Origin: Diaporthe sp. PMI_573
Lineage: Eukaryota > Ascomycota > Sordariomycetes > Diaporthales > Diaporthaceae
Assembly: GCA_021399435.1 (NCBI GenBank)
Contig: JAJTUP010000033.1
Location: 744,001 to 808,000, forward strand
DNA: 64,000 nucleotides
Direction: 5' to 3'
Shown here: positions 1 to 11,353 of the stretch, in pieces
Layout of the letters: every line of letters begins with the position of its first letter
Position numbering within the stretch: the stretch's first letter is position 1
Made by a program: the position numbers and the translations under genes
The notes under the pieces: generated by a model
Databases searched by the model: none
Told to the model about the DNA's origin: nothing
The model's input: only the letters and a program-made list of their open reading frames with translations

Positions 1-230
1 TGCGGCGCAACATACATCGGAGAGGGGCGGGGGTGGCGGTCGTTGCCACGAGGCCGGCCTGTTGGTTCTTTGCGCGGTTGATCTGGCCTGTGTCTCCTCG
101 TCAGAGATATCCGAAGCTTGAAAGAGAGCAGAGTGGTCGCTCAGTTGCGCATCGCAGCGCGTCGGCTGGGGAAGGACTTGCCTGCCAGGAGGCTGATCTG
201 CTCCATCAACTTCTGGTCCTCGTCAGACAT
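1..230 (-). CDS. 5' end of a protein-coding gene running off the left edge
   Basis: On the minus strand an ATG at 230-228 opens a 49-nt exon (230-182) reading MSDEDQKLMEQISLLAG. A GC-AG intron follows (181-88; donor AG|GCAAGT, acceptor ACACAG), then exon 2 (87-16) continuing QINRAKNQQAGLVATTATPA. A GTATGT donor at 15 sends the gene off the window. The phases join cleanly (49+72 nt). The N-terminus resembles the start of fungal CCCH zinc-finger proteins, from memory only; no zinc finger is inside the window, so the product is left open. The gene is divergent from the TFIIF-beta gene. Exon structure is inferred by eye. Confidence 0.5.
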
Positions 231-1008
231 GGTGAATGGGGCCTCAGATGGAGTAGGTCGATGGGTATTATCTGGAGGTGAAGTGTCAAAGTCTTGTGGC
301 GAGGAAGCGGGTTTCAATGTGCGGCCTGCGGTTGTAAGAGCGCACGTTAAGCTGTTGGCGACAACGAGGTGTTAATGTTGATGGAAGGCTCAGGAAAGTA
401 GGATTACTAACCCTGCGGCAGAGAGTAGTCTGTCTACCTACCCAGGTACCTGGGTACCTAGGTACTTGGCTAGTGCATGTGTACGTATGGCATGGCGCGC
501 ACATTCAAGTTCAGTCAAGATAAGATAAGATCCCCAGCATTACATCATTAGGAAATCGCGGCAGGCGGAAGTAGCTGCCTAGGTATGCCTATAACATTGC
601 AGTAACTCGGTACCTATATCGACGGGTGATCCCTTAGACCAACGGGCAGAAAAGAAGCATTGGAGCCCCGCCCCAGGGCCGTGGCAGGATAGAAAGCTGT
701 TGGGATCACGACATCAACAGTTAGTACTGACTGCAGTCCAGTTGGTTGAAAACGGATTGGGCAACAGCTGAAAGCGGAAAACCCTGGCACTCCTATATGG
801 TGGCATTGCGTGCAGAGGGGCCATAGGGTACATGCGCTGCCTGTTCTTACATAAGCCGACTTGGCTCAGGGCCCCCAAAGCATCGCGCCCGCGCATGGTT
901 CGACATCTCCAAGACACAGACAACTCGATGTCGCCCATCACCATCTCAGCTCGCAGGTGACCCGGGTCATAGCACAATCAAACCCCTAGACGCCTCTCAC
1001 CTCTCAGG
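231..1008. other. Divergent intergenic/promoter region
   Basis: This lies between the left-edge minus-strand gene and the TFIIF-beta start. It contains palindromic TACCTAGG-type motifs (GTACCTAGGTAC at 454-465, and further TACCTAGGTA-like sites near 445-475 and 570-615) and a short GATAAGATAAGAT stretch near 520-532 that could bind GATA factors. No coding frame here looks genuine. It presumably holds both promoters. Confidence 0.5.
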
Positions 1009-2330
1009 ATGGCGGATGCAACCGTTAAACCAGACCCGGCTGTCAAGCCCGACCCGGACGGCCTCCAGGGCGGATCCCCGATGGCCGTTGATGCTTATGA
1101 AGACGACGTCGGCGACCTGGATCTGGACTTCTACGCCCCGAGGGACCCAGATGGCAACCCCTCCGCCCAGGACAGCCTTTTCATGGCTCGCGTCCCCACC
1201 TACGTTTGGGCTGCCTGGGACAAGATTGACGACGACACTCCAATCGAGATCGGAAAGCTACGCGTCTGGAGCGAGCCAGACAAAAAGGGCTTGTCCAAGG
1301 TCCGTTTGCATCCCCTTCTCCTGCGCCTGCGCCTGCGCACTTCGGCCGCTGATCAGTGTCTTCGCCCCTTCTTATAGAGGAAGATGAGGCTTCTGCTGAA
1401 GAGCAACGTCTCCGCCCATCAGGGCCTACCGCGCGAGTACGACCTGGACGATACCAACCTGGAAGTAAAGAACACCTTCATCTTTACCGAGTCGGACATC
1501 GAAGGCTTCAAGAACAAGAATAAGTTGCGCAAGGACGCTGCCGACCAGAATATCCCCTCCTATCTCCTGCGCGCCAAGGTAGAGAAACCGCCTCAGCAAA
1601 ACTCCCGTGGCGGCCGTGGACGACGGGGAAGGGATACTTTCAGACAAGTCATCCCCAGTATGTCTCTAAGCCGCTGAGACATAACACACACCGGTCGGAC
1701 TCTTGAACAGCGGACCAGGCTAATCGCATGGCAGAAAAAACCGCCATTTATGGTCGCGTCTCACAGGAAGTCAACATGAACCCAATAGGTATGTACCGGC
1801 CGCTGGCACGAGACAGGCAGAACCTAACCCCACGTTTAGATAACCCAGAGACCGCGTACCTTATGGCCGTCCGCGCCCAGGAGCAAGTAACGCCCAAGAA
1901 CACCACCCAGATCATCGACCGCTTCACCGTCACCAACAACGTGGTCCAGGTCGGCACCACACAAGCCACCAAGGCCTTCGAGACCTTCATCAAGGACACG
2001 CGCACGCAGACCAAGAAGGCCAAGGCCGAGGCCAAGACCGCACGTATGCCGGAGAACGAGCTGTTGGACAAGATCTTCCAGTGTTTCCGACAGTACAACT
2101 ACTGGTCGCTCAAGGCCCTTCGATCTGCCATTCCTCAGCCCGAGGTGTATCTTCGATCGACCCTGGAGAAGGTGGCCGACTTGCACAAGAGCGGGCGGTT
2201 CGCCAACAACTGGAGCCTGAAGGCGGAGCACCAAGACATCGGCGCACAGGCTATGGCGGAAACAGCGCCCACCATGAACTTCGGAGAGGATTCCGAGGAC
2301 GAGGAGATGGAGGACGTTCAGATCCAATAA
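1009..2330 (+). CDS. TFG2: Transcription initiation factor TFIIF subunit beta (RAP30/Tfg2)
   Basis: Small subunit of TFIIF, which escorts RNA polymerase II to the promoter and stabilises the preinitiation complex in the nucleus. Four exons: 1009-1299, 1378-1657, 1711-1788 and 1840-2330, giving 379 codons. The N-terminal dimerisation part runs across exons 1-2 (acidic start, then VPTYVWAAWDKI and EIGKLRVW). The middle carries the conserved TAIYGRVSQEVNMNPI stretch. The C-terminal winged-helix domain is visible as LLDKIFQCFRQYNYWSLKALR followed by PEVYLRSTLEKVADLHKSGRF, and an acidic tail ends the protein. All junctions are GT-AG and phases match. The third intron is only 51 nt, a multiple of three and free of stops. 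Tail-to-tail with the channel gene, about 300 bp apart. Confidence 0.93.
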
Positions 2331-2629
2331 GCCACTTCGAAATATGCCACCGGAGTCGTTCGGGGGAAGCGTAGGGTGTGAGGTTTGGTCACCTCTTCTA
2401 ACTTACAGGGCGTTTTTGGGGTCGAATGACTTTACTTGCATGGACAGGCTACTATTCCAACTTGATGTATACCCTCGGCCCACAGGGGCCCATAGGGGCT
2501 TGCGTAAAATGCGGTCTGCAGTGCGACCCCGATCCTGTGCACGATCAAAAATTTGGGCTCAGCTTGTATCCGGCCACGTCCCACCGGAACGGCCCCATCA
2601 GGACGCTAACCAAACGAGAGTAGTCGATG

Positions 2630-5153
2630 CTATTGCTCATCTGCAGTGCGGTCTAAATCGTCCAGCGTACCCAGCTTGCCAGCCTGCGACTCCTCCATAA
2701 TGCTTGTGGTATCTTCAACGTCCCCCACCAGTCTGGCAAGCATTACCTCTATACGCGCGTTGCTGTCTTCCAACGCCTCCAGCCGCGTCGTCAGGTCACT
2801 CATCTCCTCGCTGTCGTTGAATATGCCCTGCAGCTCCTGCCGCAGCCCCGGGAACGGCGCCATGCTATCCCTTCTGCTCAACACCTTCCCCGGAGCAGGC
2901 GACTTTGGCGTCTGCCGACCGTCTGAGGCCGTGGGGGTTGCCCCGAGCTGGTCACCGGCGTCTCTGGTGCCGGTGTTGCCGTCCCTTTCATGTGCTTGTT
3001 TGGTCTTGAACTGCTTGATCATGTTTTGCAGGTTGGTCGAGTCCGCTGTGTTATTTCTCTGGAACTGCCGGCGGATCATATGGCGCGTCAGGTCGTCATC
3101 GACAGAGATGGCATCTTCGACTTCATCCGGAGGCGAGAGGCCAAACACGGCATGAATATCACCGTGCGTCGTGATGCGCCACTTCTCCCAGAACCAGTGG
3201 TACCTCTTATCGGCCCCGCTGTCTGCACCAGGTCGCTTGGTGGATGCCGACACAGGCCACAAGACGCGACGCTCAACGGCCGCGATGATGAGAAGCAGGG
3301 GTAGGTTGAGGAGTCGAACCGCCGCCACATGGATCTTGTGGAACCACCGGGGGCTCACGACAAACTTAAGTGGGACCAGGATGAAGAGAGCGAGAATGTT
3401 AAAGGGGGGCTGATAAGCGAAGATTGCATCGCTCTTGACACCCTCCAAGGTCTGAACGGCGTGACGGTACTGGATCTCGGCGGTAGCGTTGGACACGATG
3501 GTGCTGAACGTGTTTGAGAGCATGGACACGAGGATTGTGAGGAAGAGGGTGTTGCCCAGAAAGGCAAAGGTGACCATGAGACAAGGTCCCAGTATCTGGT
3601 GAAACTCGGGTGCCTTTTGGATGCCGGTTCCGTCGAGGCCAAACCAGATCCACAGCAGCCACTTGCTCACTGTAATGGTCGAGTGATCCCCGTCGCCCAG
3701 CCAGATGAGTGACATGAGGAATCCGGCAAAGCACCAGGCGGCAAGGGCTGTCAGCGTGGTGAAGTCGGCCATCATAGCCCTTAGGGAGACGAAGAGCAGG
3801 TTATTTGAGAGAAGATTGAAGGCGAGACGGGGAATGAGCACAGGAGCACCCATTGCAAGGACGTCGAGGGCCTGCTGGTCTGTATCGTCGCTGTCGGTTC
3901 GCCAGCCCTGGATGCGCAGCACGAGGTAGATCCAGAAGATGACGGCGAACGTGACGTCCAAGAAGCTCCAAAGGTTTTGGGTGTAGACCTGCCTGTTCCG
4001 AGCTCGTCAGTCGGGAACCGGTGGGACGGATGAAAGGAAGGTGGGGGGGGGGAGCGCAATCGGGTAACTCACCACCCGTGCTCCAGTATCGTGGCGAAGT
4101 TGTCAAGAACCCATCCAAATGAGTAGACAGAGAACATGACCTCGAATATCGAGAAGGTTGTGGGGTCCCTCTCGGCCATGAATAGCACGTAGAGGATCAG
4201 CAATATGATGAACTGCATGATTTCGAGTATGTTCCTCGTCCTCGGGACGATCAAGCGGTACTGGTTCAGCAGCGATGAGGCCCTGGGGTCGTACAGGCTT
4301 ATTGGCTTCTGCTTGTACCGATCCGGGATGATGTCAATAAAACTGCTGGGTGTGTATATGACGCGGCCCTCGTAGATGGCGTCGATAACCTTCTGGCAGG
4401 AGGTGGAACTGAGGAACAACTTGCTCTCGCTCAGGATGGCAACCTCGAGGGCGGGCAGGGTGGTGTGGTAGTTGGAGGAGGTGGAGGTGGCGGCCTCACG
4501 GCGGATGTCGCCGGGGGCGTTCTGAAAGGGCGAAAAGCCGGCGACCAGGATATGAGCGAGGATGAGCAGGCCCTCGGCACCGTCGTTGTCCTCGTTGAAG
4601 CGGCGGAGGATGCGGGTGGCGACAAGCTCACACAGGGTAGCACGGGTGTAGTTCACATTCTGCCTGTTGTGCAGATGAGACTGCTCGTGCAGGAACTGGG
4701 TGCGGTTCACAAGGAGGCAGTAGACTAGACAGTATCAGCATGGCGAGCGAGCCGGGACGGGCGTGGGGAGGGGGGCGGGCACGGGACGGGCTCACCGATG
4801 GAGATGTCGTCCAGGTCATACAGCTTGTCGACCAAGGGCCGTATGACAGAGATGTTGATCCTCACGTCCCTCAGTTGCTCTAGACTCATGTAGTCCTCGA
4901 CGATGGAGACCACATCCCTCCTGATGCGGTGGATGTTGGTGTAGACGGGCAGGTGAGAGTGTGGGTTGGGCACGCACGAGAAGACAGGCTCGGTGTCCGG
5001 CTCATGGCTCATGTGTCTCCTCAGCAGCGGCCTCCGTTCTGGCTCCTGGATCTGCAGGTGGCGGTTGCTACGAGGGTGGGAGATGCGGTCCTGGTCTTGA
5101 TGTGGTTCCTGGTCTTGGCCCTGGCTGTGGCCGTTGTGACCTTGAGCTGACAT
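2630..5153 (-). CDS. YVC1: Vacuolar TRP-type calcium channel (Yvc1 family)
   Basis: Predicted cation channel of the fungal TRP family. Yvc1 releases Ca2+ from the vacuole in response to osmotic stress; this role is inferred from the family. Exons on the minus strand: 5153-4796, 4724-4073 and 3992-2630, with introns of 71 and 80 bp and matching phases, giving 790 residues. The hydrophilic N-terminus is followed by VYCLLVNRTQFL and NVNYTRATLCEL. Multiple membrane segments start near residue 290 (IMQFIILLILYVLF) and run to about 600. A pore-like WFGLDGTGI lies before the last membrane helix, and SMLSNTFSTI follows it. The C-terminal cytosolic tail is acidic and probably coiled. The ATG at 5153 is preferred; an in-frame ATG at 5216 would add 21 atypical residues. 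Confidence 0.9.
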
Positions 5154-6280
5154 GTTGTGTGGACGGAGCCAGCACTCGAAGCCAAGGGGGAATGGGGAGT
5201 GGGTTCCGTCCAACACGGCGCTCCAACGGATTCGAGCGACTTCCGGGCAAGATCAAATCTGTGCCCAGGACGAGGCTCGACGGCCGTGACACGGATGCAC
5301 AGGCGTAACCTCGTTGACCCAGTCGGGATTGCGTCCGCTGCGACCGCCTGCGCTCCTAACAATGAGTGCCACGTCGAGTGGGATTAGGCCGGCACTGGGG
5401 CAGTGGGCAGTGGGCAGTGGGCAGTGGCTGTAGTCGAGAAAGGGCTACCTGAGACTGGTTACCTCTGCATCTGTATGTATGTATGTATGTACGTATGTAT
5501 GTATGTATGTGGTGGGAGGAGCTGGCCGGCATCAAGGGCGGTAAGATATCCTGACTCGGTGGCTGTTTTGGCACATTCAGACCTGCACCCGGCTGCCAGC
5601 ACTCTTGAGAACCAACCTAGTGTACCTAGGTACACAGTAGTCTGTTTGGCGTGTGGGGTTTGGCCAACGACGCTGACAACCTCCGTCCTGAATGAATGAA
5701 TTGCGTCCCGTCGCGTCGCGTTGGTTTGCGATAATTCCAGCAGCCTCAATTCAATCAAGCCTTTTTTTTTTGACCAGCAAGCGAGGTGAGCTGGCCCCTC
5801 CAATGCCCCCCCCCCCTTTTTTCCCCAATGCACCAAACGCACCTTCCCGCTCACCCCCCATCTACCTGTGTACCTACCTCATTATTAGGTGGTCTATTTG
5901 TCCCAAATGACGCAAACCTGCATTGAGCCCCCTGCCGCGGCCGTAGAAACGTCTCCATGTGGGTACTCTTCCCTGTGATGACCTCTATTGCAATAACTTC
6001 CTGCAGCATAACCTTCCTCTGGACAGCCTTCCCTAGGACAACCTTCCCTGTAATACATACCCTCTTCCGTAATCATGTCCCATGGAATAACAACAGCTCC
6101 TTTTTATTACAGCATGCCTAATGATGATTTCTTTCCAAATGGTATTCTACGGGATACTACACTGACGGCACGCCCCTTGCGACCTTGGTATTATGAAGCC
6201 GTCGTCATTGGCGCACCACCCAGTCCCAGGTGCAGCCGCCCCGCCCACGTCTGTACTGGACGGCGTGGCTGCTTGCTCCC
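5154..6280. other. Intergenic region with low-complexity tracts
   Basis: This is the YVC1-like promoter and the DIP2 3' flank. It contains (AGTGGGC)n at about 5401-5426, a GTAT microsatellite with one interruption at about 5473-5510, T9-10 and C9-10 homopolymers near 5761-5820, a GTACCTAGGTAC palindrome at 5622-5633, and the 15-bp minisatellite listed separately. No convincing gene. Confidence 0.6.
5945..6076 (-). repeat. 15-bp minisatellite array 1
   Basis: Read on the minus strand, consecutive 15-nt units follow a consensus close to AGGGAAGGTTGTCCT over about eight units, best between 5960 and 6060. Because 15 is a multiple of three, one frame stays open and encodes degenerate pentapeptides (REGCP, EEGYA). 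The same consensus recurs, in the other strand sense, at 12.7 and 13.6-13.9 kb. Confidence 0.75.
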
Positions 6281-9234
6281 TTATGAGACGTGAAGGAAGG
6301 CTCGTTTCCTGGTACTGCGCCCTTCCTCGTCGGCTTCCCAGGTATCATCGACATAGTTCTTGATGCTCTTCTCCTGGATCTGCATCCCAACAACCTTCAA
6401 AGCTGCCATGTTGTAGCCCAACTCATCCTTCTGCCTCTTCAACGCCTGTCTCAAATTCATCCTTATACCGTCTAGCATGACCCTCATTGTCTTGCTGGCC
6501 ACGATCTGCTTGTGGTGGGTCTTGAGCATGAAAAATAGTATCCGACAGGTCAGGGGGATGTTCATGGATCGCGCCGCGAAAAGGTTGATGAAAGTGAGCA
6601 GCAAAGGGACCGTGGAGAACGGCAGAACGAGCAGGGCATCGTGCAGTGCCGAAGCCTTGATCCGCTGCAGCGTATTCATGACGTAGACTTCCGCACTGAT
6701 GCCGCCCAGTGCCATGAAGATCGGGTTCCGCTGTGGTGGCGCAATGTTTGGGTTGCCGACCCTTGCCTCCTCCCATTCTTTCACCACATTGAGGTCTTCC
6801 ATGCCAAGTTCAAGTGCCTCGACAATCTTTTCTCCCGCCATGAGCGTCTCTACCGTCTGCTTGCTGGCAGCAGCCACTTCGCTATTTTGATGCTCGGGGT
6901 CTGCATCGTTTTCGAGAGATGTCGCCAGCGTTCCTTCGTACAGCTCCTCGATCTCTTTTTCCCGCTCTTCTTCGAGGAAGATCTGCTCGTCTGTCTCCTC
7001 CCAGACGCGGATGCTCTTGTCGTGACTGGCACTGACAATGGAGTTGCCGCTATGGCTGACAGCAAGTGCCCAGATCTCTCCGTGGTGCCCATCTATCCTC
7101 TGGATCTGCTCAAATTTGTCCGCATCCCAATACTTGATGCTGCGGTCCTTGCTGGTGCTGAAGAAGTGGTGGCCGTTTCCATCAGAGTTGTGAGGAACGA
7201 AAGCGACCTGCAGAATGCTGTCCTGGTGCGCAAAAAGTGCCTTGTGACAGTCTCCAAAGTCCAGGCCCCATATCCTAACATTCTTGTCCGCTGAACTAGT
7301 GACAATCAGCTTGCTGTCGTATGATATGTCCATGCTCAAGACTGGGAGCTTGTGGCCGTATAGGTTAAGGTAGAGCTTCAATGAGTCCGTGAAAAACACT
7401 TTCACCGTGTTGTCCAGTAGGGCGACAGCCAGAAGCTTGGCATCGGGGGAGAACTTCAAGCTCAAAACATCATCTGCAACCTTGAGGACCTTGGACTGGA
7501 CTAGCGTTAGCTTTGGGGTCGTTCTGGAGGTCCCCAAGACCTGCTCCTGCACAATCTTGAAGTCCCAAAACTTGACCGTCTTGTCCGCACTCCCGGTGAC
7601 GACAGAACGGCCGTCTGGATGCACGTGCAGGGACCAGGTTGCCCCATCGTGGGCCGATACGCTGTCGATGAGGGATGCCGACACGACATCAAATAGCTCG
7701 ATCTCCCCGCTCTTGGTGCCCACCACCACGACCTTGTCTCCCGGCAAGAATGAACAGCAGAGGGCATAACCGCATTCAAAAGTCCGGATACATGTCTGCG
7801 TCTTGACATTCCAGATTTTCAGGCTGCCATTGGCTGCAGATGCAAGCATTTTGTCGTCGGAGCTCAGCGATACAGCGCGTATATCAGCCCTGTGTCCAGG
7901 GAGGTCCACTGCGACGGATTTCGTATAGTCTGGCACGTCGTCTTTCTTGGACTTGCTCTGTTTTTCTTTCGCCGTGATGTCGTACAGTTCAAGTTGGTTG
8001 TTGGTCATGGAGACCAGCAATTGCAACTGCTTGTGCCTATGATTCGTCGCCCAGTCCACCGACCGCACCTTGCCTGTCGTCCTGATGACAACATGCTGGG
8101 CGAACACATCGGATAGCTCCGGCTGGGCATTGTCGTCTTCCTGGCCTTCTTCGTCTGCCATATCAACATCTGCGCCGTCTTTGCTTTTTTTGCTAGAGGC
8201 GAACTTTTCGCGTCGCCTCCTCTTCTTCCTAGCCAGACTCCTTTTAACCTCTGCATCAGACTTGAGCCGCCATATTTCAACCGATTTCTCAACGCCGTGC
8301 ACGGCGAAATAGTCACGTCGGGGGTGGAATGAAACCTCAACCGCCCTGTCTTTGCTGGTTCTGAAAAGGGTCCCGCGCTCCTGGAGAAACTGCTTATTCT
8401 GCACGTCCACTTGGCGCGCTGCCGCCGAGATGCCCGCCATGTCTAATGACCAGACCTTAAGTTCGCCGTCATTGCCGGCCGTGATGCATCCATCCAAGTC
8501 GGGAGACACCCCGAGAGCCCAACACTCCCCGTTCGTCTGTGCAACATGCGTCTCGACACAATGCCGCGATGATAGGTCCCAGAGCTTGATCAGAGAGTCC
8601 TTGCCTGAGGTGAGTAGAAAGCCGTCGCCTTGTTCCTCCCGGTCCAGCTGCATGGTCTGGTGCGTAGCTTCATCCTCCGCCTGGACGGCCGGCTCGATGA
8701 ATCGCAGTCCCGTGACTTGGTCCTTATGGCCCCGAAGCTTGTACTGGCCAACCTCCGCGACCAAGTCCCATACAATCACGTCTGTGTCTTTGGAGCCGCT
8801 GGCCAAGCGGACACCGGACTTGTCGAATGCCAGCGTGGTAATGGCGGATTTGTGACCGTTGAAGTTGACTATGGTGGTGGAGATCTTGCTGTCCCATAGG
8901 CGAATGCTGCCGTCCTCGTATCCGACGGCAAACACATCGTTGTCTGTCTTACTCTGCGCAAGGGCAGTGACCTGTGCCTTGCAGTTTTCATCGCGCCACC
9001 GAGACAGGAGCTCGCCTTTCTTGATGTCCCAGCATATCACCTCCTCGTTGGCAGCAACGACGGCTTGGCCTGCCCCGGTCGCTGCGCCGTGGTTGTTGGT
9101 CCAGAGGATGTTGGACGAGCTCGACGTGATCAGGCCGAACGACTTGGAGTGCTCGTATTTCCTGAGGGTATCATCAGCAGGGTCATGGGACCTGATAGTT
9201 CATCATGGATGGCATACAGATAAGACTTGACCAT
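6281..9234 (-). CDS. DIP2: U3 snoRNP WD40 protein DIP2/UTP12 (WDR3)
   Basis: Component of the small-subunit processome (UTP-B module) that helps 18S pre-rRNA processing in the nucleolus. Exon 1 is 17 nt (9234-9218, MVKSYL); a 56-bp intron (9217-9162) with a CTGATG branch point leads to exon 2 (9161-6281). Total 965 residues, close to yeast Dip2 (943). WD40 repeats fill residues about 40-700 in two propellers, with WD or FWD/YWD ends such as SIRLWD, VIVWDL, LIKLWDL, TVKFWD and SIRVWE. A lysine/arginine-rich insert (RKKRRRREK) and an acidic stretch interrupt them. The Utp12 domain follows (about 790-920, VMNTLQRIKASALHDALLVL). Divergent from ARPC2, about 400 bp between starts. Confidence 0.95.
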
Positions 9235-9631
9235 GTTGGCAGGAGAGCAGGCGGCCTTGCTCTCATACCAAGCGTACTCTTTTGCGTCGGTGCTTGGTCT
9301 CGTCGGACAAAAAGTTCGAAGCCCTCTCTACTAGCCACCACCAAAAAGGGTCGGTACTTTTTTGCAGGGGTCTTCTTATCGATAGTACAGCCTTCCCCAC
9401 CGTCGGTCGGACCCCATTACATAACTCATTCCACGGGTCAGGGGCAGCACCAGTACATCATACCGCAAGGTCGCCAACCTACAAGCCCCACCGAGCCGGA
9501 CAGGAGGCAGCTAGCTGCAGCTCGGGTTAACAGCACAGCCAAACGGCCCTGGCTCACTCGACTCGACATTAAATTACCTATCCATCGCCCAGCATACCGC
9601 GGGAAAACGGCGACCGGGAGCAATTGTCACG
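9235..9631. promoter_or_regulatory. Bidirectional promoter region, DIP2-ARPC2
   Basis: Head-to-head spacing of 397 bp between the DIP2 ATG (minus) and the ARPC2 ATG (plus). No clear TATA box. The region must contain both promoters by position; specific sites are not resolved. Confidence 0.5.
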
Positions 9632-10887
9632 ATGCTTCTCCTCGACTACCAGAATGTGCTGATCCAATCAGTCCTGACGGAGCGGTTCTCTGGGTAAGCC
9701 TGGGCAGCAGTGCTGCCCCGTGCCGTGCTCGACTGCCGCCCCCCAATGCTGACCCTCTCCTCCCTTCAGGGCCGCCCCTGCCAACATCGATCAGACCGTG
9801 TCCGACTTCGACGGCGTCATCTTCCACATCTCGACTCCCGAGGCCAAGACTAAGATCCAAGTATCTATCCAGATAAAATGCTGGCGAGACCTCGTCAAGT
9901 ACGGTGCCGAGCAGGTCCTCAGCCGCGAGTATGGCGAGTACGTTGTGCCTCCTGAGCCAGGCTATGACTTCTCCGTCACGGTCGATCTTGAGAATCTTCC
10001 GGCTGAAAAGGGTATGTTGAATGAGGACGCGCTGTGGAGAACCTGACACAGGTCTGACTGCTGCGACGCAGAGGCGAGAGACGAGCTGGTCAAGAAGATA
10101 TCCCTGCTCAAGCGAAACGCCATGGCTGCGCCGTTCGAGCACGCCTACGAGGAGCATTACAAGCTGAAAGAGGAAGCATCCAAGTTCACGTCCGAGGAGG
10201 CCCCGCAAGGCGTTCGAGAGGGCGGTGAGGTCATGTCGATCCATTACCGCGAGGAGGAGGCCATTTACGTCAAGGCGAGCCACGACAGAGTCACCGTCAT
10301 ATTCAGCACCATTTTCAGGGAGGAAACAGACCGCGTGTTCGGCAAGGTGTTCATCCAGGAGTTCGTGGATGCCAGACGGCGAGCCATCCAGAATGCGCCA
10401 CAGGTCTTGTTCCGTACGGACCCGCCCCTGGAGCTTCAAGGCGTTCCGGGAGTTCAAAACTCCAGCACTGGTGAGATAGGCTATGTGACTTTCGGTAGGC
10501 CAAGCTCTCCTGCTTTTCCTTGAGAGGATTCAACTGACTGGGCCAAGTCCTGTTTCCTCGACACCTGACCCCGCAGCGCATGCCGGAGGTAATCTCGCAC
10601 ATCCAGACTTTCCGTGACTACTTCCACTATCATATCAAAGCCTCCAAGGTCAGCATATACCGTCCCTGTGGGCCATGCCGTGAATTCTGACCCGACGCAG
10701 GCATACATTCATTCGAGAATGCGACGACGTACGGCCGACTTCCTCCAAGGCAAGATCCCCTCCACCCTGGCCATAAGCAGCGCAGTGAAACTAACGATAC
10801 ACAGTGCTTCGGAGAGCGAGGCCCGACAGCGAGGAGAAGGAGCGCAAGACGGCGAGTGGAAGGACTTTCAAAGTCCAGGGTGCTTGA
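9632..10887 (+). CDS. ARC35: Arp2/3 complex 34-kDa subunit (ARPC2/Arc35)
   Basis: Structural subunit of the actin-nucleating Arp2/3 complex, active at cortical actin patches. Six exons: 9632-9693, 9770-10011, 10072-10494, 10548-10648, 10701-10749 and 10805-10887, giving 319 residues. Exon 1 reads MLLLDYQNVLIQSVLTERFS. Family landmarks are SDFDGVIFHIST, the VKKISLLKRNAMAAPFEHA segment, and VLFPRHL with TFRDYFHYHIKASKAYIHSR near the C-terminus. Five introns of 52-76 bp all keep phase. Intron 5 has a GC-AG border (donor GCAAGA, branch CTAAC, acceptor ACAG); without it the C-terminus (FLQVLRRARPDSEEKERKT) cannot be read. Confidence 0.94.
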
Positions 10888-11353
10888 TGCAATCACTTCT
10901 GGGGACGCGTTGAAGAGCGTCATTTTGCTATGTCTTGACAAACACCATGAGAAAATCGGCATTCTTGACAAGTTGGTAGTTGGTCTTTTCGCGGCTGAGG
11001 CAAAGAGAAGCAGTGGAGGGTAGCGCTCGTGACGGCTATATCCATAAGCCTGTAGACAAACGTATAAATGGCGCGAGATCCGAAATACCGAATGACATAC
11101 CCAGTAGTTTCCTGTGCCGACTGGTTGCAGTCATGCTTGTTTTGTACACATCTTTGTGAAGTGGTCGAAGACTGACATCAGCAACACTCCCCCAAACCAC
11201 CCCCCCCCCCAACACACAGACCAAGACCCCTAGTGTGAAAGACCGAAACCCTGGAGCTAGGGGCGGGCATACAACGCCAAAGCAGAGCCGAATTCGAGAG
11301 CCAAAAGCTCACCCACCGGCACATTTTGCCTGTGCCCAACACATGACAGCAAA
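10888..11353. other. Intergenic region ARPC2-LCL3
   Basis: 466 bp holding the ARPC2 3' flank and the LCL3 promoter. A run of ten C residues lies near 11201-11210. No gene seen. Confidence 0.5.

Noticed and set aside
9627..10457. 276-codon minus-strand frame opposite ARPC2
   Set aside because: Antisense shadow of the ARPC2 exons; it crosses their introns and has no domain.
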